Shown here: in pieces, positions 16,767 to 25,132 of the stretch
Numbering within the stretch: position 1 is the stretch's first letter
Layout of the letters: every line of letters starts with the position of its first letter
Source: Phenylobacterium sp.
GTDB taxonomy: Bacteria > Pseudomonadota > Alphaproteobacteria > Caulobacterales > Caulobacteraceae
DNA length: 64,000 bases
Assembly (NCBI RefSeq): GCF_004299445.1
Contig: NZ_SCTC01000052.1
Coordinates: forward strand, 1-64,000
Direction of reading: 5' to 3'
Notes under the pieces: model-generated
Databases searched by the model: none
Seen by the model: the letters and a program-made list of their open reading frames with translations, nothing else
Told to the model about the DNA's origin: nothing
Translations under genes and position numbers: made by a program

Positions 16767-17896
16767 GCGCTCTTCCAGCTATCGACGTAGGCCGGGTTCT
16801 CCACCGCAGCCGCCGCCTCGCCCACGTCCAGCGGGTCGCGGGTGTCGATCATCACCGCGTACTCGTCCGTGGCCGGCTTCGGTTGGCTGAGCATGTTCTT
16901 CAGCGCCTTCGGGTGCGGGCCATGGGTGAAGCCCGACGGGTGGAACGTCATCATGCCCGCTTCGATATGGTCGCGGCTGAAGAAATCGCCTGCGTGGTAG
17001 AACAGCACCTCGTCGTAGTCGTCGTTGTTGTGGAAGAAGGGGATCTTCAACGCCCCCGGATCGGTCTCGAACGGGCGCGGCGCAAAGGTGCAGACGACGA
17101 ACCGGTCCGAGACGAAGGTCGAATGCACCGACGGCGGCAGGTGGTAGCGGTGGCTCACCACCGGGCGAATGTCCTTCACGTTCAGCCGCACGGGCGCGAG
17201 CTCGCCATGCCAGCCCACGGCGTCCAGCGGGTTGTACGGATAGGTCACGGTCGAGACCTGACCGCGCTTCTTCACCTCGACCCGGACGTCGCCCGCCTCG
17301 GCCTGATGGGCGCGGAAGACGTCATCCATCTCCGGCGTGTCGAGGATGGCCGGGTCAAAAAGGGCATGCGGGCCCATCAGGCCGCGATCCGGCAGCCGGA
17401 AATGGGTGTTGGTGGCCTGGATCATCAGGATCGCCGTCGGCTCGGACGGCGTCAGACGCCACATCGTGCCGCGCGGCAGGTACAGGTAGTCGCCGGCGCG
17501 GTAGGCGATCCGGCCGAAATCGCAGAACAGGTCTCCGACGCCCTGATGGACGAACAGCAGCTGGTCGCCGTCGGCGTTGCGCGCCAGCGCCGGCATGGGC
17601 GTCGCCGGCTTCCAGAAGCGCATTTCGGTGGCCGCGTTCTGCAGGATGACACCCGCGGCCCACGGTGACGGGTCGGCGGCGTTCAGCCGGGCGAGGTCGA
17701 AGGCGCGGGGGCGCAGCGGGCCCTCGAAGCTGGTCCAGCCGGTCGGTGGCCGAGGGTGATAGAGGAAGGCGGCGGGGCCGAAGAAGCCCTCCTTGCTCAT
17801 CTCGCGCTCGTAGGCGCCCTCGGGCAGGTCGGCGTGCGCCTGGCGTGAGTGCTCTCCCTGCGCGCCCCGAACGGGAATCCAGTCGCCCTTCGCCAT
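16763..17896 (-). CDS. hmgA: Homogentisate 1,2-dioxygenase
   Basis: A 377-residue cupin Fe(II) dioxygenase that opens the homogentisate ring to maleylacetoacetate. Characteristic segments include NATEMRFWKP, YLYLPRGTMWR, the metal-site region FFHNNDDYDEVLFYHAGDF and HPSGFTHGPHP. Length is somewhat shorter than the 430-residue human-type enzyme but normal for this alphaproteobacterial branch. It starts one base after the stop of the isoaspartyl peptidase gene and overlaps the next ORF, so it sits mid-operon. Confidence 0.93.
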   Translation of the reverse strand: MAKGDWIPVRGAQGEHSRQAHADLPEGAYEREMSKEGFFGPAAFLYHPRPPTGWTSFEGPLRPRAFDLARLNAADPSPWAAGVILQNAATEMRFWKPATPMPALARNADGDQLLFVHQGVGDLFCDFGRIAYRAGDYLYLPRGTMWRLTPSEPTAILMIQATNTHFRLPDRGLMGPHALFDPAILDTPEMDDVFRAHQAEAGDVRVEVKKRGQVSTVTYPYNPLDAVGWHGELAPVRLNVKDIRPVVSHRYHLPPSVHSTFVSDRFVVCTFAPRPFETDPGALKIPFFHNNDDYDEVLFYHAGDFFSRDHIEAGMMTFHPSGFTHGPHPKALKNMLSQPKPATDEYAVMIDTRDPLDVGEAAAAVENPAYVDSWKSA

Positions 17897-17897
17897 G

Positions 17898-18890
17898 TCA
17901 GATCTCGTCCTTGTAGATGCTCACGGCCAGCGGCTCGCCGTCGGCGACGCGGGCCCGGTACATGCCCGAGGTGTTGAAACTCCAGGCCATGGCGCCGTCG
18001 GGCGCCACAGCGATCACGCCACCCGCCCCGCCCAGGGCGGTCAGCTGGTGCTGCACCACCCGGTCGCAGGCCGCCTGCAGCGTCAGGCCCGCGTGCTCGA
18101 CCAGGTCGCAGATCCGATGCGCCACGCCCAGGCGGATGAAGTACTCGCCCGCCCCGGTGCACGAGACCGCGCACGCGGTGTTGGACGCATAGGTTCCGGC
18201 GCCGATCAGAGGGCTGTCGCCCACTCGCCCCCAGCGCTTGGCGTTCGTGCCGCCGGTGGAGGTGCCGGCGGCCACATCGCCACGGTGGTCGCGGGCCACG
18301 ACGCCCACCGTGCCGTACTTGCCTTCCTCGTGAACCAGCGCCGCCTTGCCGGAGGGCGGCGCGGCGCCGGCGGGCTTGGGCGGAACCGCCAGCCCCAACT
18401 TGCCCAGCGCCTTCTCCAGGCTCCGCCACCGCTCCTCGGTGAAGAAGTAGCCCGGCTCCACCTGCTCCAGCCCCTGGCTGCGGGCGAAGGCGTCGGCGCC
18501 CTCCCCGCCCAGCAGCACATGGGTCGAACCCTCGATCACCGCCCGCGCCGCCGAGATCGGATGGCGCGTGGTGGTCAGGCCCGCGACCGCGCCTGCCGCC
18601 AGGTTTCGGCCGTCCATGATGGAGGCGTCCAGCTCGTTGCGCCCCTCGGCGGTGAAGGCCGCGCCGCGGCCCGCGTTGAACAGGGGATCATCTTCGAGGA
18701 CCCGGATCGCCGCCTCCACAGCGTCCATCGCCGAGCCGCCCGCCCGCAGCACCGCGGCCCCGGCGTTCGCCGCCGTGGCCATGGCCTCGCGGTAGACCGC
18801 CTCCTGCTCAGGCGTCAGGTCGCCCCGCACAATCGCGCCCGCGCCGCCGTGGGCGACCAGGGCCCACTTCGGCTGCGTCGGTTGCGGCAT
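17898..18890 (-). CDS. Isoaspartyl peptidase/L-asparaginase
   Basis: A 330-residue Ntn hydrolase of the plant-type asparaginase family. It is made as a precursor and cleaved before the nucleophilic Thr of KYGTVGVVARD, giving alpha and beta chains. GAGTYASN and TGAGEYFIR mark the substrate pocket. It hydrolyses isoaspartyl dipeptides or asparagine. Its place inside the homogentisate operon (gaps of three and one bases) is odd, as it has no step in tyrosine breakdown; it may release amino acids for the pathway. Confidence 0.88.
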   Translation of the reverse strand: MPQPTQPKWALVAHGGAGAIVRGDLTPEQEAVYREAMATAANAGAAVLRAGGSAMDAVEAAIRVLEDDPLFNAGRGAAFTAEGRNELDASIMDGRNLAAGAVAGLTTTRHPISAARAVIEGSTHVLLGGEGADAFARSQGLEQVEPGYFFTEERWRSLEKALGKLGLAVPPKPAGAAPPSGKAALVHEEGKYGTVGVVARDHRGDVAAGTSTGGTNAKRWGRVGDSPLIGAGTYASNTACAVSCTGAGEYFIRLGVAHRICDLVEHAGLTLQAACDRVVQHQLTALGGAGGVIAVAPDGAMAWSFNTSGMYRARVADGEPLAVSIYKDEI

Positions 18891-18893
18891 GGC

Positions 18894-20000
18894 TCAGTCC
18901 TTCGCGGGCAGCACGCCCCGACGGATCTGATCCAGTTCGATGCTCTCGAACAAGGCCTTGAAGTTGCCCTCCCCGAAGCCCTCGTTGCCCTTGCGTTGGA
19001 TCATCTCGAAGAAGATCGGGCCGACCATGTTTTCGGTGAAGATCTGCAGCAGCAGGCCTTGGCCCTCGCTGGGCGCGCCGTCGATCAGGATGCGGTCGGC
19101 GCGCAGCCGCTCCACGTCCTCGCCGTGGCCCGGCAGGCGCGCGTCGATGCCGTCGAAGTAGGTGTCGATGGTGTCCTGGAACTTCACGCCCCGGTCGCGC
19201 ATCGTCTCGACCGACTCGTAGATGTCGCCCGTGCCCAGCGCGATGTGCTGGATGCCCTCGCCCTTGTAGTCCTTGAGGAATTCCTCGATCTGCGAGTGCT
19301 CGTCCTGGCTTTCGTTCAGCGGGATGCGGATCTTGCCGTCCGGGCTGGTCATCGCCTTCGAGATCAGCGCCGTCTGCTTGCCCTCGATGTCGAAGTAGCG
19401 GATCTCCCGGAAATTGAAGATGCGCTCGTAGAACTCGGCCCACTTGGCCATCTGGCCGCGATGGACGTTGTGGGTCAGGTGGTCGAGGTAGGTTAGACCC
19501 ACCTCGTTCCCGGCCCGCGCTTCCTCGGCGCCTTCGATCGGCAGGAAGTCGACGTCGTAGATCTCCTGCGCGCCGTAGCGGTCGACCAGATAGAGGTTCG
19601 AGCCGCCGATCCCCTCGATGGCCGGGATGTTGAGCTCCATCGGGCCCACCGGACCCTGTACCGGCTTCGCACCGCGCTCGACGGCCAGCTTGAAGGCCTT
19701 TGCGGCGTCGCGGACACGAAAGGCCATGGCGTTGGCCGAGGGGCCGTGCGCCTCGCGGAAGTCGGCCGCCTGGCCCTGGGGCTCCATGTTCAGGATGAAG
19801 TTGATGTCGCCCTGGCGGAAGCGCAGCACGTTCTTGGAGCGATGCCTGGCCACGGCCGTGAAGCCCATCTTCTCGAAGAGGTCCTTCAGCCGCTCGGGCT
19901 CAGGCGAGGTGAACTCCACGAACTCGAAGCCGTCGGTTCCCAGCGGATTGTCGAACAGGTCCCGGGGCTCGCCGGTCTTTTGGGGGGCTTGCACGCTCAT
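18894..20000 (-). CDS. hppD: 4-hydroxyphenylpyruvate dioxygenase
   Basis: A 368-residue Fe(II) enzyme converting 4-hydroxyphenylpyruvate to homogentisate. Two vicinal-oxygen-chelate domains are visible; metal ligands fall in LDHLTHNV (His), GIQHIALGT (His) and IFFEMIQRKG (Glu). The C-terminal helix segment GFGEGNFKALFESIE is typical. It is the first gene of the six-gene operon and carries the palindromic operator about 30 bases before its start. Confidence 0.95.
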   Translation of the reverse strand: MSVQAPQKTGEPRDLFDNPLGTDGFEFVEFTSPEPERLKDLFEKMGFTAVARHRSKNVLRFRQGDINFILNMEPQGQAADFREAHGPSANAMAFRVRDAAKAFKLAVERGAKPVQGPVGPMELNIPAIEGIGGSNLYLVDRYGAQEIYDVDFLPIEGAEEARAGNEVGLTYLDHLTHNVHRGQMAKWAEFYERIFNFREIRYFDIEGKQTALISKAMTSPDGKIRIPLNESQDEHSQIEEFLKDYKGEGIQHIALGTGDIYESVETMRDRGVKFQDTIDTYFDGIDARLPGHGEDVERLRADRILIDGAPSEGQGLLLQIFTENMVGPIFFEMIQRKGNEGFGEGNFKALFESIELDQIRRGVLPAKD

Positions 20001-20028
20001 GACGGTCTCCGGTCCAGGGATACCGATG

Positions 20029-20046
20029 TAGTATCATATGAAACTA
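20029..20046. promoter_or_regulatory. Palindromic operator before hppD
   Basis: TAGTATCATATGAAACTA is an 18-base palindrome centred on CATATG with one mismatched pair. It lies just upstream of hppD, and the operon ends with a marR gene, whose products bind palindromes of this size. It is the best candidate operator; assignment is inference. Confidence 0.6.
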
Positions 20047-20175
20047 TATAGCGATAGCCCGTGGGCGTGAAGGCGCGCGTGGATGTGTGCGCCAAGGGGT
20101 GCGAGCTGACGCTCCACGCGACATTCGCCTCGGGCGCTGCTAGGCAGGCTCCACATTTCTCGCGTTGGGACCGGC

Positions 20176-20754
20176 ATGTTTCGAAAGATGTATGAGTGGG
20201 TGATGGGCTTGGCCGCCTCGCGCCATGCCCCGACCTCACTGGCTGCGATCTCGTTCGCCGAGAGTTCCTTCTTTCCGATCCCGCCCGACGTGATGCTGGC
20301 GCCGATGGTGCTGGCGCGGCGGGACAAAGCGTTCATCTACGCGGGGATCTGCACGCTGGCCTCCGTGGCCGGGGGGCTGCTGGGCTACGCGATCGGCGTT
20401 TGGCTGGAGCCGCTGGGCCAAACCATCCTAAAGATCTTCGGCCACCCCGAGGGCGAGGCCGAGTTCAAGCGCTGGTTCGACCAGTACGGGCTGGCGGTGA
20501 TCCTGATAAAGGGGGCCACCCCGATCCCCTACAAGCTGGTGACCATCACCGCGGGTCTGGCCCGGTTCGATCTCTTCACCTTCGTGTGGGCCTCGATCCT
20601 GACCCGCGGGTTCCGCTTCTTCGCGGTAGCCGCGATCCTAAAATACTTCGGTGAGGCCATGCTGAAGGAGTTCGAGCGTCGGCTGAACCTCTACAGCGTC
20701 ATCCTGCTGGTGCTGCTGGTCGGCGGCATCGTGGCGCTCAAGTTCATTTTCTAA
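20176..20754 (+). CDS. YqaA/DedA-family membrane protein
   Basis: A 192-residue inner-membrane protein of the SNARE-associated/VTT group. It has an N-terminal re-entrant motif (FAESSFFPIPPDVMLAP), a Gly-rich helix (GGLLGYAIGVW) and GATPIPYKLVTITAG in the second half. Family members are linked to lipid scrambling and membrane homeostasis. It lies 30 bases before dsbB in the same direction, so the two may be co-transcribed. Confidence 0.85.
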   Translation: MFRKMYEWVMGLAASRHAPTSLAAISFAESSFFPIPPDVMLAPMVLARRDKAFIYAGICTLASVAGGLLGYAIGVWLEPLGQTILKIFGHPEGEAEFKRWFDQYGLAVILIKGATPIPYKLVTITAGLARFDLFTFVWASILTRGFRFFAVAAILKYFGEAMLKEFERRLNLYSVILLVLLVGGIVALKFIF

Positions 20755-20784
20755 CGCTGCGCCTTAGGCCATAAGAGCGGGCCG

Positions 20785-21297
20785 ATGACGAACGTGCTTC
20801 GCCCCTTCCTCGACCGCTGGCGGCTTGTCGCCGTCCTGGTCGCCGCCGCCATGCTGGCGACGGCGCACGCCTTCGAGACGTTCGGCGGCTATGCGCCCTG
20901 CACGCTCTGTCTGCGCCAACGCGAGGTCTACTGGACCATCCTGGGCCTGGGCGCGGTGTTCATGGTCGTCGTGCGCCTGCCCGGTGGGCCGCGGTGGCGC
21001 GAAGCCACCTGCTGGGTGCTGGGGCTGGCGTTCCTCGTAGGCTGCGGCCTGGCGGTCTATCACGCCGGCGCCGAGTGGAAGTTCTGGCCCGGACCGCAGG
21101 CGTGCGCCTCGGCGGGCGGCGGTCTGGACCTGACGAATCTATCGGCGGCGCTGGACGCGAAGATCCGGCCGCCGGCCTGCGACGAGGCCCCATGGGTCTT
21201 CGCCGGGCTGTCCATGGCGGGCTGGAATGCATTGATCTCACTGGGCCTGGCCGGCCTGAGCGCCGTGGCGGCGATCCGCGAGCGGAGCAAGCGATGA
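20785..21297 (+). CDS. dsbB: Disulfide bond formation protein B
   Basis: A 170-residue membrane quinone reductase that reoxidises DsbA. Four membrane helices are visible. The first Cys pair is in PCTLCLRQR after helix 1; the second pair is likely the Cys in PQACAS and in PPACDEAPW in the last periplasmic loop. The stop overlaps the coq7 start as ATGA, coupling it to ubiquinone synthesis, which supplies its electron acceptor. Confidence 0.9.
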   Translation: MTNVLRPFLDRWRLVAVLVAAAMLATAHAFETFGGYAPCTLCLRQREVYWTILGLGAVFMVVVRLPGGPRWREATCWVLGLAFLVGCGLAVYHAGAEWKFWPGPQACASAGGGLDLTNLSAALDAKIRPPACDEAPWVFAGLSMAGWNALISLGLAGLSAVAAIRERSKR

Positions 21298-21854
21298 GCA
21301 AGCCCATTCCACCGCGCCCAGGCCGTGGCGCCCAGGCGGCGCGAATGGCCGAGATCCTGCGCGTGGATCACGCGGGCGAGCTTGCCGCCGTGCAGATCTA
21401 TCGCGGACAGCGCGCTGTGATGGGGGCCTCGTCCGGCCAGACGAAGCTCGCGGGACACTTCGCCGAGCTGGAGGCCCAGGAGGCCGAGCACCTGGCCCGA
21501 TTCGACAAGCTGCTGACGGAGCGCCGGGTGCGGCCCACGGTGCTGACGCCCGTCTGGCGGCTGGCCGGATTCGCCTTGGGTGCCGGCACGGCGCTGATGG
21601 GCGAAAAGGCGGCGCACGCCTGCACCGAAGCCGTCGAAACGGTGATCGAGGGGCACTACGCCGACCAGATCGCGGAACTCGCTCAGCGCGATCCCGACCT
21701 GGCCGCCGAACTCGCCCAGTTCCGCGACGAGGAACTGGCGCACCGCGATCAGGCGGTGGAGGAAGGCGCGCGCGAGGCGCCCGGCTATCGCCTGCTGTCG
21801 GCCATTATCGGCGCCGGCTGCCGCGCGGCCATCAAGATCAGCGAGAAGGTCTAG
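21294..21854 (+). CDS. coq7: Demethoxyubiquinone hydroxylase
   Basis: A 186-residue di-iron monooxygenase for the last hydroxylation in ubiquinone synthesis. Iron ligands are visible in VDHAGELAAVQIY, EAQEAEHL, VIEGHY and DEELAHRDQAVE. The start at 21294 overlaps the dsbB stop. Length is normal for alphaproteobacterial Coq7. Confidence 0.93.
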   Translation: MSKPIPPRPGRGAQAARMAEILRVDHAGELAAVQIYRGQRAVMGASSGQTKLAGHFAELEAQEAEHLARFDKLLTERRVRPTVLTPVWRLAGFALGAGTALMGEKAAHACTEAVETVIEGHYADQIAELAQRDPDLAAELAQFRDEELAHRDQAVEEGAREAPGYRLLSAIIGAGCRAAIKISEKV

Positions 21855-21977
21855 CCGCCCCAAAGCCCACAATTCCGGGGACAACTCGGACGGGTTGAGG
21901 CGACTCAAAAAAACATCCGCTATGGAGTGGTCACGGCCCAAAAGTTCTGCTTTTGTTCATGTCAGGGAGTCACCAAG

Positions 21978-22265
21978 ATGGCGGACGGAAGCAGACAACA
22001 ACTGACCCGTGACTGGACCTATGGCGAGGCCCGACTGGGTTGGGCTACGGCGGCTAGGTCCAGCCTCTGGGCGCGCTGCGGCTGCGGGCGCGAGGCGGCG
22101 GTCGATCCGCGCCCCTGGCTGGCCCAGGGTCTTAGCCGACAGACGCTGCACGACCTGGAACACCGCCTGCGCTGCGTTTGCGGCGCGCGGCAGGCCAGCC
22201 TCGAGATCCGCGGCCTCGCCGAGGCGCCCGGCGGCGGTTCGGGCGGTATCCACGTCTTCCGCTGA
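21978..22265 (+). CDS. Zinc-ribbon-like hypothetical protein
   Basis: A 95-residue protein from the ATG at 21978, which has GGGAG upstream. Two CxC pairs (ARCGCG and CVCGA) about 40 residues apart look like a zinc site. The family is common in Caulobacter-type genomes by my recollection, but no function is known. It is followed by a strong terminator. Confidence 0.6.
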   Translation: MADGSRQQLTRDWTYGEARLGWATAARSSLWARCGCGREAAVDPRPWLAQGLSRQTLHDLEHRLRCVCGARQASLEIRGLAEAPGGGSGGIHVFR

Positions 22266-22286
22266 GCGTAGGCCCACAAACGAAAA

Positions 22287-22313
22287 CAGCCCCGGACCAG
22301 GGGTCCGGGGCTG
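22287..22313. terminator. Strong bidirectional terminator
   Basis: A perfect 12-bp stem (CAGCCCCGGACC and its complement) with a 3-base loop lies between convergent genes, flanked by A-rich sequence on both sides. Confidence 0.85.
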
Positions 22314-22338
22314 CGAAAAGCGTTCGTCGGTTGGCCGA

Positions 22339-23199
22339 TCAGCTGTTGATCTTCACGGCTAGGAATTGTTGGCGATGGCGACGGAGCATCGCGCCGGCGA
22401 GGCCGAAACCGCCGATCATCATCACCCACGTCCCGGGCTCCGGCACCGCGTCGCCGATGGCGAACGACTGGGTCAGATCCTTGTGCGGGTACTGCTTGGG
22501 GTACTTGCCGTCCTTGAACGGCGTCAGCAGCTTGATGCTGGAGTAGACCGGCCCCTCGGCGTAGGTGAACGCGCTCGTGTAGGTGCTGGCGTTCGACAGC
22601 GCCGCGATACGGGTGTTGAGAATATTGTTGATGCTGGTGGTGTTGCCCGTGGCCGTCACCGTCAGGCCGCTGACAACCTTCCAGATCGCGCCCTGGACGC
22701 TGGCCAGTTCGTTGGTCTTCGCGGTGGTGCTGATGTTGTGGTTGTACCAGACCTCGGTGCCGTAGTTCACCAGCTTGCCGATCTGCACGATCTCGTCGTC
22801 CGAGAGATAGTCGCGCTTGTTCGGGTCCCAGTGGGAGTTGTGCTCAAGCTCGATGTCGTCGGTGTAGGTCAGGTCGGGCTTGTAGTCCGCCAGCGAGATC
22901 GAGTGATAGACGTCGACGCAGAAGGCCACGAGGTTCTCGAACGGCTCGTTCGGCGTGCCCTTGATGTAGCCGTCGAACAGAACCGGAGCCGCCTTGACCG
23001 TCACGGTCGTAAAGCCGCTGCCCGACAGCCTGACCGTCCGGTAGCTGTACATCTCGCCGTCGTCGAAGACGTAGGTCGCAGCATGAGCCGCCGGCGCCAT
23101 CGTGAGCGCGCCAAACGCCAGCGCGACCGCCGGGACCGCAGCCTTCAGCATGCCCAACACGGGCCCGCTTCGGACAGATTTTGTAAGCGCTTGAAACAC
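22339..23199 (-). CDS. PEPxxWA-CTERM protein with thioester-like domain
   Basis: A 286-residue exported protein. The GTG at 23199 has GGGGAT upstream and gives a basic signal peptide ending AHA; an ATG at 23151 is the alternative. Cys94 in AFCVDVYHS and Gln169 in SVQGAIWKV match the two halves of Cys-Gln thioester domains, where a Gln before AIW joins the Cys. The C-terminus is VPEPGTWVMMIGGFGLAG followed by LRRHR, the PEPxxWA-CTERM signal. It probably reaches the cell surface. The thioester idea rests on motif resemblance only. Confidence 0.8.
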   Translation of the reverse strand: MFQALTKSVRSGPVLGMLKAAVPAVALAFGALTMAPAAHAATYVFDDGEMYSYRTVRLSGSGFTTVTVKAAPVLFDGYIKGTPNEPFENLVAFCVDVYHSISLADYKPDLTYTDDIELEHNSHWDPNKRDYLSDDEIVQIGKLVNYGTEVWYNHNISTTAKTNELASVQGAIWKVVSGLTVTATGNTTSINNILNTRIAALSNASTYTSAFTYAEGPVYSSIKLLTPFKDGKYPKQYPHKDLTQSFAIGDAVPEPGTWVMMIGGFGLAGAMLRRHRQQFLAVKINS

Positions 23200-23772
23200 G
23201 TTCTTATCCCCACACGGGCCAACTTCGCCCACACGTGCAAGACGCGTGCCGCGAACCTGTGCCTTCGGAATCTACTGTTAAGCCAATTGCGAAGGCGCAC
23301 GCAATGCAACTCGCCCGTGCGGCGAGTGACCGGCGAGACATGCCCGCGAACTCCGCAACGCCGGGGTTAACGTGCCCTCCAAAGTGTGCCTGGCGGTCGC
23401 CCGCAGTCCGCGGCGCAAGTCCAACAGACGACCTGGCCGGGCGAAACGGACGCCCTCGTCAGGCCATCGATCCCGGCGGAATGGCGGCTCCCCCGGTGGG
23501 GGATAGGGGGAGCCGCGTTCCGAACGCCCTTTGGCGGACGCCGGTGGCAGGAGGCGGACTGGGGGAGGGGATGCCCGCGTCGCTGCAACAAGCTCAACCT
23601 GGAGGTCCGGTGTGGCAGGGATAGGGCGCAGCGGTGACCGAAAAGGTATCGGGAGGCGGTTTTGTGTGGGCCGCTGTTGCGTGAACATTTCAATGGCGCC
23701 GCGCCCGCGGCCATCAGGGACTTGAACGGCCGTGTCAGGGTGGCGGACATCAAGAAGAAGGAGTTCCGTCCC

Positions 23773-24318
23773 ATGAAGCGACGCATGATCCTGGCGTTGG
23801 CGCCCGCGCTGTTCGCGACCGCCGCCGTGGCTCAGCCGCCCGGTCCGCCCGCCGCGCCCCCCGCCGAGATGAAGGCGCATCACGAAGCGATGGCGAAGCA
23901 GCATATGGAGGACCTGAAGATCGTCCTGCGCCTGCGCCCCGACCAGGAGCCCGCCCTGGCGGCCTTCCTGGCCGCGCACGAGCCGAAGATGTTCACCCGC
24001 CGCATGCCCGACCCGGCCTCGCTGACCACGCCCCAGCGCCTGGAAGAGATGGCCAAGGTCGAAACCGAGATGGCAGAACGTCAGAAGGCGTCGCGCGACG
24101 CCCTGGCCAAGTTCTACGCAGCCCTGTCGCCCGAGCAGCAGAAGGTGTTCGACGCTCTCCATCGCCTGAAAGGCCATGGCCCCGGCGGTCCGGGCGGTCG
24201 ACGCATGATGATGCACGGCGGTCCGGGTGATCACATGAGGGGCGGCCACGGCGGCCCGGGCATCATGATCATGCGTCGTCACGGCCCAGGCGGTCCGGAT
24301 GACGATGGCCCGCGCTGA
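23773..24318 (+). CDS. Spy/CpxP-like periplasmic protein
   Basis: A 181-residue protein with a signal peptide (residues 1-20), a Pro-rich start and a helical region carrying two LTxxQ-type motifs (LTTPQ and LSPEQQ), as in Spy and CpxP. The tail is rich in Gly, His and Met (HGGPGDHMRGGHGG), suggesting metal binding. AAGGAG lies nine bases before the start. It precedes a response regulator and kinase, the same order as cpxP next to cpxRA, so it may feed back on that kinase. Confidence 0.82.
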   Translation: MKRRMILALAPALFATAAVAQPPGPPAAPPAEMKAHHEAMAKQHMEDLKIVLRLRPDQEPALAAFLAAHEPKMFTRRMPDPASLTTPQRLEEMAKVETEMAERQKASRDALAKFYAALSPEQQKVFDALHRLKGHGPGGPGGRRMMMHGGPGDHMRGGHGGPGIMIMRRHGPGGPDDDGPR

Positions 24319-24387
24319 TCGGTCAGCCTGCGTGAATGTGGCGAAGTCGCTATGACGGCGCCACAGTTCACGGCGAGAGGACCCGCC

Positions 24388-25119
24388 ATGACACTTGCGC
24401 CTTCGGTTCTGCCCGCGCGCCACATCCTGGTGGTCGACGACGACACCGAGCTGCGCGCGCAGATCGTCGCCTACCTCACCGAGCACGGGTTCCAGGTGCA
24501 TGCCGCCGCCGACGCCAAGGCGATGGACATGGCGCTCAGCGCCGCTCCTATCGACCTCGTGGTGTTGGACCTGATGCTGCCCGGGGAGGACGGCCTGTCG
24601 ATCTGCCGTCGGCTCTCGGCCGACGGCGGACCCGCGATCATCATGGTCAGCGCGATGGGCGAGGAGATCGATCGGGTGTTGGGGCTGGAACTCGGCGCCG
24701 ACGACTATCTGGCCAAGCCGTGCAGCCCACGCGAGCTCCTCGCGCGCGTGCGCGCCGTGTTTCGGAGACTCGAGGAGGCCCGTGGCGGCGCGCCCAAGCG
24801 CGGCAAGGGCTATCAGTTCCAGGGATTCATGGTGGACGTGCTGCGCCGCCAACTGCGCGCGCCCAACGGCACCACGATCCTCCTGACCTCGGGCGAGTTC
24901 TCGCTGCTGTCGGCGTTCCTCGACCACCCGCAGCGGATTCTTTCGCGCGACCAGCTGCTGGATATCGCCCGCGGCAACGAGAGCGATGTCTTCGACCGGG
25001 CCGTCGACGTGCAGATCAGCCGCCTGCGCCGCAAGCTGCACGCTTGCTCGGAGGGCGAGATCATCAAGACGGTCCGCGGCGCCGGCTACATGTTCGACGT
25101 GGCGGTCACCCGCCCATGA
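24388..25119 (+). CDS. OmpR-family response regulator
   Basis: A 243-residue two-component regulator. The receiver domain has acidic DDD near residue 19, phospho-acceptor Asp in VLDLMLPGEDG and Lys in LAKPCS. The C-terminal winged helix includes LTSGEFSLL and RAVDVQISRLRRKL. The start at 24388 has AGAGGA upstream; a longer start at 24352 is less likely. It is followed after 13 bases by the kinase gene. Confidence 0.92.
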   Translation: MTLAPSVLPARHILVVDDDTELRAQIVAYLTEHGFQVHAAADAKAMDMALSAAPIDLVVLDLMLPGEDGLSICRRLSADGGPAIIMVSAMGEEIDRVLGLELGADDYLAKPCSPRELLARVRAVFRRLEEARGGAPKRGKGYQFQGFMVDVLRRQLRAPNGTTILLTSGEFSLLSAFLDHPQRILSRDQLLDIARGNESDVFDRAVDVQISRLRRKLHACSEGEIIKTVRGAGYMFDVAVTRP

Positions 25120-25132
25120 TCGCCCCTTCGCG

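Noticed and set aside
17895..19496. 533-residue plus-strand frame
   Set aside because: It lies antisense to the isoaspartyl peptidase and hppD genes and has Arg/Ala/His-rich sequence typical of GC-driven shadows.
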